This document shows positions 9,390 through 18,439 of a DNA stretch of 64,000 nt, one piece after another (within the stretch, counting starts at the first letter, position 1; every line of letters starts with the position of its first letter). The DNA is from Silvimonas soli (GTDB lineage: Bacteria; Pseudomonadota; Gammaproteobacteria; Burkholderiales; Chitinibacteraceae), in contig NZ_CP106736.1 in NCBI RefSeq assembly GCF_030035605.1, positions 1,116,001 through 1,180,000 of the forward strand, given 5' to 3'. A program made the position numbers and the translations under genes. The notes below the pieces were generated by a model that did no database searches, was not told the DNA's origin, and saw only the letters and a list, made by a program, of their open reading frames with translations.

Positions 9390-9406
9390 ATTCTGAGCAT
9401 CAGAAT
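9390..9406. promoter_or_regulatory. palindromic operator candidate between lysR and the actP operon
   Basis: ATTCTGA-GCA-TCAGAAT is a perfect 7-base inverted repeat and contains the T-N11-A pattern bound by LysR-type regulators. It lies 120 bases upstream of the divergent regulator gene and 132 bases upstream of the DUF485 gene. Confidence 0.4.
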
Positions 9407-9537
9407 TTGCAATTAGCTTCTACCCCCTCGTCCTCATACAGTGGCCGTGGACCCCGAGAGTGTTGGTATTTTTCACTTGGGAGAGTGAGCCGACACGGCA
9501 CGCCCGGGGCATACCGCACAGACGAGAGGAGAGAAAG

Positions 9538-9849
9538 ATGGATGACCAAGTGATTCAGCGAATCCAGGACAGTCCGAAATTCCACGAACTTGTACAGAAA
9601 AAAACCAGCCTGAGCTGGATGCTCACCTTGATCATTCTGGTGGCCTACTTCGGGCTGATTCTGATGATTGCTTTTGAGCCTGCCGTACTGGGCACCCCTG
9701 TTGCCGCTGGCAGCGTCATTACCCTGGGCATTCCACTCGGTCTGGCCTTGATTGTTCTGGCATTTGTCTTGACCGGCATTTATGTGCGCCGTGCCAATAC
9801 CGAATTTGACCAACTCAATCAACAACTTGTCGAGGATGCCCGCAAATGA
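9538..9849 (+). CDS. yjcH: DUF485 membrane protein (YjcH type)
   Basis: A 103-residue protein with two transmembrane helices (about residues 26-46 and 58-82) and a charged, coiled C-terminus. Genes of this family almost always precede actP, as here, where the two overlap by four bases. The role is unknown, but it is presumed to help the acetate symporter. The start at 9538 is fixed by the purine-rich Shine-Dalgarno GAGAGGAGAGAAAG just before it; upstream in-frame codons are not part of the family. Confidence 0.9.
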   Translation: MDDQVIQRIQDSPKFHELVQKKTSLSWMLTLIILVAYFGLILMIAFEPAVLGTPVAAGSVITLGIPLGLALIVLAFVLTGIYVRRANTEFDQLNQQLVEDARK

Positions 9850-11531
9850 CCAACCGACTTGTAAACCGTATCGGGCTGGCCACGCTGGGTGTTTGCGCCA
9901 GCCTGCCCGCCTGGGCGGCCGGTGCGCTCGAAGGCCCGGTTACTCAGCGTTCCATTAATTGGCACGCCATCATCATGTTTTTCATTTTTGTGGCGTTTAC
10001 CCTGGGCATTACGTTCTGGGCAGCACGCCGCACTCGCTCGGCCAAAGATTTTTACGCGGCCGGCGGCGGCATTACCGGCTTGCAAAATGGTCTGGCAATT
10101 GCCGGCGACTATATGTCCGCGGCGTCGTTCCTCGGCATTTCGGCCATGGTGTTTACCAAAGGTTATGACGGCCTGATCTATTCGCTGGGCTTTCTGGTGG
10201 GTTGGCCACTGATCACCTTCATGGTGGCAGAGCGCCTGCGTAATCTGGGCAAATATACCTTTGCCGATGTAGCTTCGTACCGGTTGCAACAAACACCGAT
10301 CCGCACCTTTGCCGCAATTGGCACGCTGGTTGTGGTCACGCTGTACCTGATCGCCCAGATGGTGGGTGCCGGTCAGCTTATCCAGTTGCTGTTTGGCCTG
10401 CCTTATACCTACGCCGTGCTGATCGTGGGCGTGCTGATGGTGCTGTATGTCACCTTCGGCGGCATGCTGGCCACGACCTGGGTACAGATCATCAAAGCGG
10501 TGCTGCTGCTCTGTGGCGCTACTTTCATGGCCTTTATGGTGATGTCCGCAGCCGGTTTCAGTTTTGAAACCCTGTTCAACACGGCCATTAAAGCCCATCC
10601 AAAAGGTCTGGCGATCATGTCACCGGGCACGATGTCGCCAATTGACACGATTTCGCTGGGTGTTGGCCTGATGTTCGGTACCGCTGGTCTGCCCCACATC
10701 CTGATGCGTTTCTTCACGGTGAAAGATGCCAAAGAAGCTCGCAAATCGGTGTTCTACGCGACAGGTTTCATCGGCTACTTCTACATCCTGACCTTCATCA
10801 TCGGCTTTGGCGCGATCATGCTGGTGCTGGGCAAGCCTGAGTACACCACCACTGTCATGGAAAAAGGCAAGGCGGTCACTCAGTTGATTGGCGGCACCAA
10901 TATGGCGGCCATTCACCTGGCCAATGCCGTTGGCGGTGACTTCTTCCTCGGCTTTATCTCGGCAGTCGCATTTGCCACGATTCTGGCCGTGGTGTCTGGT
11001 TTGACCCTGTCTGGTGCGTCGGCGGTTTCGCATGACTTGTACGCCAACGTGTTTGCTCGCGGTCATACCGACGAAGCCAAAGAAATCCGCGTATCCAAGT
11101 ACGCCACACTGGCTCTGGGTGTCGTTGCCATTCTGTTGGGGATCGCCTTCCAGAAAACCAACGTTGCATTCATGGTGGGCCTGGCCTTCTCGGTAGCGGC
11201 TTCGGCCAACTTCCCGGTGTTGTTCATGTCGATGTTCTGGCGCGGTCTGTCGACCCGTGGCGCGGTAGCCGGTGGTTCTGCCGGGCTGTTGTGCGCGGTC
11301 TTGATGATTGTCACCGGCCCGACCGTATGGGTGAAGATTCTGGGCAACGCAGCACCTATCTTCCCGTACGACAACCCGTCGATCTTCTCGATGCCGCTGG
11401 CTTTCCTGGTGATCTATCTGGTTTCGAAGATGGATACCAGCGCTTCGGCCAAGCGCGAACATGACGCCTTCCCGGCCCAGTTTGTGCGCTCAATGACCGG
11501 CGTGGGTGCAGAAGGCGCAGCAAAGCATTAA
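9846..11531 (+). CDS. actP: ActP, cation/acetate symporter
   Basis: A 561-residue sodium:solute symporter. A cleavable-looking signal segment (residues 8-24) is followed by about 13 membrane helices. The SSF signature region GGGITGLQNGLAIAGDYMSAASFLG lies around residues 73-97. It brings acetate and other short carboxylates in for activation by acetyl-CoA synthetase, whose gene lies 3.7 kb downstream. Overlap with the DUF485 gene indicates translational coupling. Confidence 0.94.
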   Translation: MTNRLVNRIGLATLGVCASLPAWAAGALEGPVTQRSINWHAIIMFFIFVAFTLGITFWAARRTRSAKDFYAAGGGITGLQNGLAIAGDYMSAASFLGISAMVFTKGYDGLIYSLGFLVGWPLITFMVAERLRNLGKYTFADVASYRLQQTPIRTFAAIGTLVVVTLYLIAQMVGAGQLIQLLFGLPYTYAVLIVGVLMVLYVTFGGMLATTWVQIIKAVLLLCGATFMAFMVMSAAGFSFETLFNTAIKAHPKGLAIMSPGTMSPIDTISLGVGLMFGTAGLPHILMRFFTVKDAKEARKSVFYATGFIGYFYILTFIIGFGAIMLVLGKPEYTTTVMEKGKAVTQLIGGTNMAAIHLANAVGGDFFLGFISAVAFATILAVVSGLTLSGASAVSHDLYANVFARGHTDEAKEIRVSKYATLALGVVAILLGIAFQKTNVAFMVGLAFSVAASANFPVLFMSMFWRGLSTRGAVAGGSAGLLCAVLMIVTGPTVWVKILGNAAPIFPYDNPSIFSMPLAFLVIYLVSKMDTSASAKREHDAFPAQFVRSMTGVGAEGAAKH

Positions 11532-11630
11532 GCCGTTAGCGTAACAAAGGCAACAAGCATCACAGGATGGAAGGACTGCAAACGGAACCTCGACAAGAAG
11601 GTACGACACTGCAAATAACTAAAAGAAACG

Positions 11631-11660
11631 AAAAACGCCCCGCATCGTCGGGGCGTTTTT
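11631..11660 (+). terminator. terminator after actP
   Basis: AAAAACGCCCCG pairs with CGGGGCGTTTTT around CATCGT, with the T-run at the end of the stem. It lies 100 bases after the actP stop. Confidence 0.92.
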
Positions 11661-11773
11661 CATATCGACCGCTGCGCTCACTCAAACCTGCTTGCCGGAA
11701 CATCAGCAGCCAGCAATAGCCGCAGCACTACAATCACAGAGTGACCTACCCGACACACATCTGGATCTGACCC

Positions 11774-13582
11774 ATGGTTGCCTTGATCAATCTGGACCAC
11801 CCGCCATTCGATCTGCTCAGCCCGCTTGAGCGTGAGCGGTTGCAAAACCAGGCCGATATCGAGTTTTTCCCTGCAGGCAGCAAGGTGATGGCGCGCAACA
11901 GCACCGTCGATAGCCTGTTTGTGGTCATCAAAGGCTTGATCCATGAATACGCTGCTGACGAGCTACGCGACACGCTGGCCGCCAACGCAGTCTTTGATGC
12001 GCGCGCAGTGGCAACAGGTATCGCCAGCGCCCGCTTTGAAGCCCAGGAAGACAGCATCGTCGGACGCTTGCCACGCGCTGCCATCCTCGCCCTCACGCAA
12101 AGCGCTCCACTGTTCGGTGCATTTTTCTACCACGATATCGCCCGGCGCATGGCAACGCTGGCACAGCGCCCGCTGCAGCAACAAGCGCAGTCGTTGATGC
12201 TGGCGCGTGTGCATCAGGCCTGCGTATCTGCGCCGGTCTGGCAAGACGCCAACGCGACGGTGCTCGATGCAGCCAAGGCGATGCAGACGCATCATGCGAC
12301 GTCAGTGCTGGTGCGCGCAGGTGAACGCATAGGCATTTTTACCCAGAGCGATTTACGCAACTTTGTAATCGGTGGCTTGCAGGCATCCGCCGAGGCCTTA
12401 AGCCACCACGCACAATACCGGCTGCATACGGTGGATGAAGATGACTTCCTGTTTCAGGCCATGCTGACCATGACCCGGCACGAGGTACAACGGGTGATCG
12501 TCACCCGGCATGGTGAAGTAACAGGCGTGCTGGAACAGGTGGAGTTGTTGTCTTATCTCTCCAACCATTCGCATATTGTGTCGGCGCGGATTGAGCGCGC
12601 ACAAAGTGTCGAAGAACTGCAGCAAGCTGCCAGCAGCATGGACAAGCTGGTGGAGTTGCTGCATGGCAATGGCAGCAAGGTGAGGTTGATTGCTGAACTG
12701 GTCAGCGCTTTACATCTGAAGTTGCTGGCGCGGCTGTATCGGTTACTGGCGCCGCCGGAAGTACTGGCCCACACCTGCCTGGTGGTGCTGGGTTCTGAAG
12801 GACGTGGCGAGCAGATTCTGAAAACCGATCAAGATAACGCCTTGTTGATCGAAGACGGCTACGACCACCCGGCTTTGCCCGAACTGGCAAATCAGTTCAA
12901 TGAGCAACTCAACCGCCTGGGTTATCCGCTCTGCCCCGGCGAAATCATGGTACGCAACCCACGCTGGCGGTTGAGCACGACGGCATTCCAGCAACAGATT
13001 GGCCAATGGATTGATGCTGCCGACGGCGCGGCGGTCATGAATCTGGCCATTCTTGCCGACGCGCAAGCCGTCTGCGGCAATACCGGGCTACTGGAACAGA
13101 CGCAAGCGTATCTGCAACGCAATCTGAATACACAACCCGCATTCCTGGCGCGCTTTGCCTTGGCGGTTGAGCAATTTGATCCACCGGGCGGCATGCTCGG
13201 TCGGTTACTCAATGCGGGCACTGCCACGGCCGCGCTGGATCTAAAAAAAGCCGGCATCTTTCCCATCGTCCACGGCTTGCGCAGCCTGGCGCTAGAGGCC
13301 GGCTTGAGCGAGCAGAACTCCTACGCCCGATTGCAGGCACTACAGCAGACCAACAAACTGGAGCCACAACTGGCCGCAGACCTGCAAGAAACGCTGACTT
13401 TTTTGCAAGGCCTGCATTTGCAGCATGGCTTGCAGCAAGTCAGTCTGGGCCAGTCGCCCGATTACCTCATCAGACCCGATCTGCTGGGCACCTTGCAGCG
13501 CGAACTCCTCAAGGATGCGCTCAGTGTGGTGAAGCGCTTTCGCCAGTTGCTGCGCCATCATTTTCATCTGGACTCGCTATGA
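11774..13582 (+). CDS. cNMP-binding / CBS / DUF294 nucleotidyltransferase-like signalling protein
   Basis: A 602-residue cytoplasmic protein of four parts. An N-terminal cyclic-nucleotide-binding-like barrel covers residues 10-130. A pair of CBS domains covers about 150-275. A DUF294 nucleotidyltransferase domain carries the motif GSEGRGEQ...DQDNALL (about 337-360). A helical DUF294 C-terminal domain follows from about 450. The motif matches GlnD/GlnE-type nucleotidyltransferases. Proteins of this build are repeatedly found next to actP, so a role in signalling the energy or acetate state is an inference. The exonuclease gene overlaps its end by four bases. Confidence 0.85.
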   Translation: MVALINLDHPPFDLLSPLERERLQNQADIEFFPAGSKVMARNSTVDSLFVVIKGLIHEYAADELRDTLAANAVFDARAVATGIASARFEAQEDSIVGRLPRAAILALTQSAPLFGAFFYHDIARRMATLAQRPLQQQAQSLMLARVHQACVSAPVWQDANATVLDAAKAMQTHHATSVLVRAGERIGIFTQSDLRNFVIGGLQASAEALSHHAQYRLHTVDEDDFLFQAMLTMTRHEVQRVIVTRHGEVTGVLEQVELLSYLSNHSHIVSARIERAQSVEELQQAASSMDKLVELLHGNGSKVRLIAELVSALHLKLLARLYRLLAPPEVLAHTCLVVLGSEGRGEQILKTDQDNALLIEDGYDHPALPELANQFNEQLNRLGYPLCPGEIMVRNPRWRLSTTAFQQQIGQWIDAADGAAVMNLAILADAQAVCGNTGLLEQTQAYLQRNLNTQPAFLARFALAVEQFDPPGGMLGRLLNAGTATAALDLKKAGIFPIVHGLRSLALEAGLSEQNSYARLQALQQTNKLEPQLAADLQETLTFLQGLHLQHGLQQVSLGQSPDYLIRPDLLGTLQRELLKDALSVVKRFRQLLRHHFHLDSL

Positions 13583-14202
13583 CCGGCGCACTGGGCCGCT
13601 GGCGAGAGGCCAGGCGCGTGGCGCGTTTGCGTAAACAATTGCGTGATCCGGCATGGCAGTGGCTACTGGACCCGCCACCTGCCGATGAATATGTGAGTCT
13701 GGACTGCGAGACGACCAGCCTGGACCGCAAACACGCCGAGTTGCTATCGATTGCTGCGGTCAAAATATCCGGCCAGCGCATTGAGACATCCAGCCATTTG
13801 CAGCTGTTGGTGCGCCCACAAGGCGAAATCAGCCACGCGGGAATTCCGATCCATCAGTTGCGTGCTCAGGATGTCGCGCAAGGGCTAACGCCGCAGGCCG
13901 CGCTGGAGCAATTACTGCAGTTCATCGGCAGCCGCCCCATCGTTGGTTATTATCTTGAGTTCGATTTGGCCATCCTCAACCGCTATGTGCGACCGTGGCT
14001 GGGAATCAATTTACCCAACCCGGTCATTGAGGTTTCCGGTCTGTATTACGACCGCAAGGTGACGGCGTGGCAGCCAGAAGTTGATTTGTCCTTGCCAGCC
14101 ATCTGCAACGATCTGCAGTTACCGCAATTACCGCGCCACGATCCATTCTGTGATGCGGTTATCGCTGCACTGATTTTTCTCAAATTGCAGCGGCGACCAT
14201 AA
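13579..14202 (+). CDS. DnaQ-like 3'-5' exonuclease
   Basis: A 207-residue DEDDh exonuclease. Exo I is in SLDCETTSLD, Exo II in VGYYLEFDLAILN, and Exo III in HDPFCDAVIAAL with the catalytic His. It resembles the proofreading epsilon subunit but lacks its C-terminal polymerase-binding tail. Its ATG overlaps the stop of the DUF294 gene (ATGA), so the two are translated together. Nuclease genes often accompany this DUF294 family, though the reason is not known. Confidence 0.88.
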   Translation: MTGALGRWREARRVARLRKQLRDPAWQWLLDPPPADEYVSLDCETTSLDRKHAELLSIAAVKISGQRIETSSHLQLLVRPQGEISHAGIPIHQLRAQDVAQGLTPQAALEQLLQFIGSRPIVGYYLEFDLAILNRYVRPWLGINLPNPVIEVSGLYYDRKVTAWQPEVDLSLPAICNDLQLPQLPRHDPFCDAVIAALIFLKLQRRP

Positions 14203-14205
14203 AAC

Positions 14206-14231
14206 AAAAGCGGCCCCGCAAGGCCGCTTTT
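14206..14231. terminator. bidirectional terminator between the exonuclease and aqpZ
   Basis: AAAAGCGGCC pairs with GGCCGCTTTT around a six-base loop. A-run and T-run on opposite sides let it end transcription from both converging genes. Confidence 0.9.
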
Positions 14232-14256
14232 ATCAGATACGCGATCACCCGCAATC

Positions 14257-14916
14257 TCAGTCGGTTTCCAGCAACAGCCGATGCGCCAGGCCAGCCACCA
14301 GACCACCAGCTAACGGCACCACAATAAACAACCACAGTTGTTGCAGCGCCTGGCCGCCCGCGAACAATGCCGGGCCCAGACTACGCGCCGGGTTAACCGA
14401 AGTACCCGTGATGGGAATGCCGACCAGGTGAATTGCGGTCAGAGTCAGGCCAATGGCCAGACCGGCCATCATGCTGTTTCCAGAACGCGAGGTCACGCCC
14501 AGAATCATCAGTACAAAGATAAACGTGGCGACAAACTCGAACACCAGTGCAGCCTGCATGGTTCCCGGCGCAAACATGTTCTGGCCAAACTGGCCTGCGT
14601 GTTGGCCCATGCCGGTGGCGATCAGATAAATGACCGCAGTGCCACCCAGCGCGCCCAGGCATTGGGCCACCATGTAACCCACTGCTGTTCCGGGGTTCAT
14701 CCGCCCGGACACCAGCACACCCAAGGTCACCGCCGGGTTTACGTGCGCGCCGGACAAATGACCAAAACCATAAGCCACCGTCACAATCGCCAGACCAAAA
14801 GCCAGCGAGATACCGGTGTAGGTAATGTGATCACCTGCAAACACCGCCGAGCCGCAACCAAACAACACCAGAATGAGTGTGCCAAGAAACTCAGCACGAT
14901 AGGCTTTCGCAGACAC
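14257..14916 (-). CDS. aqpZ: aquaporin Z
   Basis: A 219-residue six-helix water channel. Both NPA half-helices are present: SGAHVNPAVTLG near residue 55 and TSVNPARSLGPA near residue 175. The Arg directly after the second NPA is the selectivity-filter arginine of water-specific channels. The gene lies on the opposite strand between two acetate genes and has no obvious functional link with them. Confidence 0.95.
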   Translation of the reverse strand: MSAKAYRAEFLGTLILVLFGCGSAVFAGDHITYTGISLAFGLAIVTVAYGFGHLSGAHVNPAVTLGVLVSGRMNPGTAVGYMVAQCLGALGGTAVIYLIATGMGQHAGQFGQNMFAPGTMQAALVFEFVATFIFVLMILGVTSRSGNSMMAGLAIGLTLTAIHLVGIPITGTSVNPARSLGPALFAGGQALQQLWLFIVVPLAGGLVAGLAHRLLLETD

Positions 14917-15192
14917 TAGACACCCCCAATGGGAAAATATCGAAGAGGCCGCAATCTAACGTTTGCCCCCTGTCCCCGCCAATCAGAATTAGCTGGAACT
15001 GTCTGGCGCGGTTTCTGATGCGGCGTAAAAGTCACCAGACACGATTACCGTTATAGCCACATTATTTGGTGCTGCAGCGCAATATCAGCGTAACTGATTC
15101 AGCGCATCAAAAAACACGATTGGATCGCCCCTGCCGGGCCGGATAGAGTCCTCCTACAGCAAATTACTTACCTCTGCGGCTAAGGAGCCTTT

Positions 15193-17163
15193 ATGAGCAC
15201 CATTGATTCCGTTCTCCAGGAAAACCGCCTGTTTCCGCCATCAGAAGACTTTCGCATCAAGGCCAATGTCTCTGGCATGGAGGGCTACAACGCCCTGTGC
15301 GACAAGGCCAATAACGATTACGAAGGTTTCTGGGCAGAACTTGCTCGCGACCTCGTCACCTGGAAGAAACCGTTCAACAAGGTGCTCAATGAAACCAACG
15401 CCCCATTCTTCAAATGGTTTGAAGATGGTGAACTGAATATTTCGTACAACTGCCTGGATCGTCATCTGGATGCACGCGGCGATAAAGCCGCCATCATTTT
15501 CGAAGCCGATGACGGCAGCTCAACACAGGTCAGCTATCGCCAGTTGCATGCCCAGGTCTGCCAGTTCGCCAACGCACTCAAAGCGCTGGATGTGAAGAAA
15601 GGCGACCGCGTCGTCATTTACATGCCGCATAGCGTAGAAGCCATTGTGGCCATGCAGGCTTGTGCACGGATCGGTGCGATCCATTCGGTGGTGTTTGGCG
15701 GCTTCTCTGCCGGAGCCCTGCGTGACCGCATTCAAGATGCGGTCGCCACGCTGGTCATTACCGCCAACGAAGGCGTACGCGGCGGCAAACCGGTGCCGCT
15801 GAAGGCCGTGGTTGATGAAGCGCTGACGCTGGAAGGCAGCGAGTCGATCAAGAACGTGGTGGTTTACCGCCGCGCCGATCACGACAACGTGCCATTCAAG
15901 GCCGGTCGTGATCTGTGGTGGCATGAGCTCACCGCCAGCCAACCCGCACAGTGCGAACCGGAATGGATGAACGCCGAAGACCCGCTGTTCATTCTGTATA
16001 CGTCCGGCTCGACCGGGAAACCCAAAGGCATTCAGCACACCATTGGTGGCTATCTGCTGGGTACGATCGTGACCATGAAGTGGGTATTCGACTACCGCGA
16101 AGGTGACGTGTTCTGGTGTACCGCCGATGTGGGCTGGATTACCGGCCACAGCTACGTGTGCTACGGCCCGCTGGGTATTGGCGCGACGCAAGTGGTGTTT
16201 GAAGGCGTACCGACTTATCCGAACGCTGGCCGCTTCTGGCAGATGATCGAAAAGCACAAGGTCACCACGTTCTACACCGCACCAACCGCGATCCGCTCTC
16301 TGATTAAACTGGGTGCCGATCTGCCTAAACAGTACGATCTATCCAGCCTGCGCCTGCTGGGGACCGTGGGTGAGCCGATCAACCCGGAAGCGTGGATCTG
16401 GTATCACGAAGTCGTTGGCGGTGGTCGCTGCCCGATTGTAGATACCTGGTGGCAAACCGAAACCGGCTCCAATATGGTGGCGCCGCTGCCGGGTGCCGTT
16501 GCGACCAAGCCAGGTTCTTGCACCCTGCCACTGCCAGGCATCATGGCCGATATCGTGGATGAAGCCGGCGCGCCGGTTGATCCGGGCAAAGGTGGGTCGC
16601 TGGTCATCAAACGGCCATGGCCTTCAATGGTTCGTACCATCTGGAACGATGCCGAGCGTTTCAAGAAAACGTATTTCCCGGAGGAGTTCAACGGCAAGCT
16701 GTATCTGGCCGGTGATTCCGCCCACTTTGATGAGAACGGCTACATCTGGATCATGGGTCGCATCGACGACGTGCTGAACGTTTCTGGTCACCGCTTGGGT
16801 ACGATGGAAATCGAATCCGCCTTGGTCGCCAACCCGCTGGTCGCCGAAGCCGCCGTGGTCGGCAGACCGCACGAAATCAAAGGCGAAGCAGTCGTGGCTT
16901 TTGTGGTGCTCAAGCAAGATCGCCCGGAAGGCGAGGAAGCCAAGCGCATCGCCAAAGAACTGCGCGAATGGGTCGCCCACGAAATCGGCAAGATCGCCCA
17001 GCCGGATGAAATCCGCTTCGGCGAAAATCTGCCCAAGACTCGTTCCGGCAAAATCATGCGCCGCCTGTTGCGCGTGATCGCCAAGGGCGAAGAAGTGACC
17101 CAGGACGTCTCCACCCTGGAGAATCCGGCGATTCTGGAACAGTTGCGGCAGAGTGTGATTTGA
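15193..17163 (+). CDS. acs: acetyl-CoA synthetase
   Basis: A 656-residue adenylating enzyme that turns acetate, ATP and CoA into acetyl-CoA. The ATP-binding loop TSGSTGKPKG lies near residue 270, the motif WWQTETGSNM near 420, and the C-terminal lid ends in PKTRSGKIMRR. The lysine in that last motif is the one controlled by reversible acetylation in well-studied homologues. TAAGGAG lies 6 bases before the ATG. It works with ActP in acetate uptake but is transcribed separately, since two terminators lie between them. Confidence 0.96.
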   Translation: MSTIDSVLQENRLFPPSEDFRIKANVSGMEGYNALCDKANNDYEGFWAELARDLVTWKKPFNKVLNETNAPFFKWFEDGELNISYNCLDRHLDARGDKAAIIFEADDGSSTQVSYRQLHAQVCQFANALKALDVKKGDRVVIYMPHSVEAIVAMQACARIGAIHSVVFGGFSAGALRDRIQDAVATLVITANEGVRGGKPVPLKAVVDEALTLEGSESIKNVVVYRRADHDNVPFKAGRDLWWHELTASQPAQCEPEWMNAEDPLFILYTSGSTGKPKGIQHTIGGYLLGTIVTMKWVFDYREGDVFWCTADVGWITGHSYVCYGPLGIGATQVVFEGVPTYPNAGRFWQMIEKHKVTTFYTAPTAIRSLIKLGADLPKQYDLSSLRLLGTVGEPINPEAWIWYHEVVGGGRCPIVDTWWQTETGSNMVAPLPGAVATKPGSCTLPLPGIMADIVDEAGAPVDPGKGGSLVIKRPWPSMVRTIWNDAERFKKTYFPEEFNGKLYLAGDSAHFDENGYIWIMGRIDDVLNVSGHRLGTMEIESALVANPLVAEAAVVGRPHEIKGEAVVAFVVLKQDRPEGEEAKRIAKELREWVAHEIGKIAQPDEIRFGENLPKTRSGKIMRRLLRVIAKGEEVTQDVSTLENPAILEQLRQSVI

Positions 17164-17190
17164 TCCAGCTGCAATAAGCGGCAAGCGTCA

Positions 17191-17220
17191 TAAAACCCCA
17201 CCTTGGACGTGGGGTTTTAT
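17191..17220 (+). terminator. acs terminator
   Basis: TAAAACCCCAC pairs with GTGGGGTTTTA around CTTGGAC. The hexamer tract begins only eight bases later, so read-through RNA would carry G-rich repeats. Confidence 0.9.
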
Positions 17221-17228
17221 GTTTTGGT

Positions 17229-17438
17229 GGGTTTGGGTTTGGGTTTGGGTTTGGGTTTGGGTTTGGGTTTGGGTTTGGGTTTGGGTTTGGGTTTGGGTTT
17301 GGGTTTGGGTTTGGGTTTGGGTTTGGGTTTGGGTTTGGGTTTGGGTTTGGGTTTGGGTTTGGGTTTGGGTTTGGGTTTGGGTTTGGGTTTGGGTTTGGGT
17401 TTGGGTTTGGGTTTGGGTTTGGGTTTGGGTTTGGGTTT
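17229..17438 (+). repeat. (GGGTTT)35 perfect hexamer microsatellite
   Basis: Thirty-five uninterrupted copies of GGGTTT cover exactly 210 bases. All reading frames stay open through it and give Gly-Leu, Trp-Val, Pro-Lys or Asn-Pro dipeptide runs, which are artefacts of the repeat. The plus strand is G-rich with runs of three guanines every six bases, the pattern that folds into G-quadruplexes. The copy number is exact as printed, but a repeat this long can be mis-assembled. Confidence 0.98.
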
Positions 17439-17450
17439 AACCACTTGAGT

Positions 17451-18234
17451 GCCTTCGGCACGATATTTTGATACCCGGTGGTGACCGGGAACACGTGACT
17501 TTTTCTTGCCCCGCCAAGAAAAAGTCACCAAAAAGAAGGCGACCCCGAACCGGCGTCCAGCCTGCGGCTGGATACCCGCGCTTTCACATGATTACCCCGG
17601 CGGGTCGACGAACTAGCCCGCAAGCGGGCGTCGGACAGGCGTCACCCGAAACCCCGGGTCAATCATGCTTCGCTTGGCGCCTGACAGGGGAGGAAAAGCA
17701 CTTCGTCTGTTGGCCAGAGATTGTGGTGAGAAATAGCGGTTCTACCTCCCATACCCCTGCCCTCAACCAATTAGTCGTTCCCGCACAGGCGGTAATCTAG
17801 TGGCTGCATTGACCATGGCAACTGGATTCCCGCCTGCGTGCGAATGACGATGTAATTGGTGTGCATGGGGTATCTACTATTGCTGTTGCAACTGACTCTG
17901 GCACTCCACACAGCAAACCACGCCGAGCGAGAGCCGGAGACCTTAGGCTCCGGCCGACCGAGGGAACGCAGGATGCGCGCAAAAACACCAGGCCAACAGA
18001 CGGTTCGTTTACCCGCTGCAACTTGCATCCAATGCACGTAACCGCATTGTGGGGGTACCCCCAAGGGGCGCGGCTTTTGAATTTGGGCCCCGTCGGACGC
18101 CTGCGTCCCGGTCGCCTTTTGCTATCCCGCTCTGCGGGACTTTTGGTTTCATTTCTTTGGCGACGCAAAGAAAAGTAACGTGTCCCCGGTCACCCCCGGG
18201 TATCAAACGCCTTTACAACCCGTGCCGAAGGCAC
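17451..18234. repeat. dispersed-repeat island with two inverted, divergent arms
   Basis: From 17439 to 18433 I see no gene. The left arm (about 17451-17660) begins GTGCCTTCGGCAC, TTTGATACCCGG, GGTGACCGGGAACACGTGACTTTT. The right arm (about 18050-18234), read on the minus strand, gives GTGCCTTCGGCAC, TTTGATACCCGGG, GGTGACCGGGGACACGTTACTTTT, so the two are diverged inverted copies about 700 bases apart. Frames through them give Arg/Pro-rich peptides of the kind that are widely annotated as hypothetical proteins around such repeats. The remaining bases to the uvrB start show only low-complexity AT-rich sequence and a possible promoter area. Confidence 0.7.
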
Positions 18235-18439
18235 CAACAACAAGCTCTTGAAGCACGCACAACCACCACCCAGCGGGTTGCGCCCGCTTCGCACATCCAC
18301 ACTCTTTTTAAAGCGCCACCAGACCATATCTAACTCAGATACCGACCCCACATAGAACGTTCGTTTCATTTGCCGCCAACCGCGAGTAGAATAGTACGAT
18401 TGCCGTCGACCCACGCCCGCCCTGCGCAAAGGAGTGCCC

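Noticed and set aside
17229..17438. CRISPR array
   Set aside because: The only regular repeat is a pure hexamer without spacers; no cas genes occur in the window.
17054..17531. Open frames encoding (Pro-Lys)n, (Asn-Pro)n, (Gly-Leu)n and (Trp-Val)n runs
   Set aside because: They exist only because the six-base repeat has no stop codon in any frame; no start signal or conserved flanking domain supports them.
17468..18206. Several 60-123 codon frames in the repeat island, Arg/Pro-rich
   Set aside because: They lie in diverged copies of a dispersed repeat, overlap on both strands and lack ribosome sites. Similar peptides are a common over-annotation.
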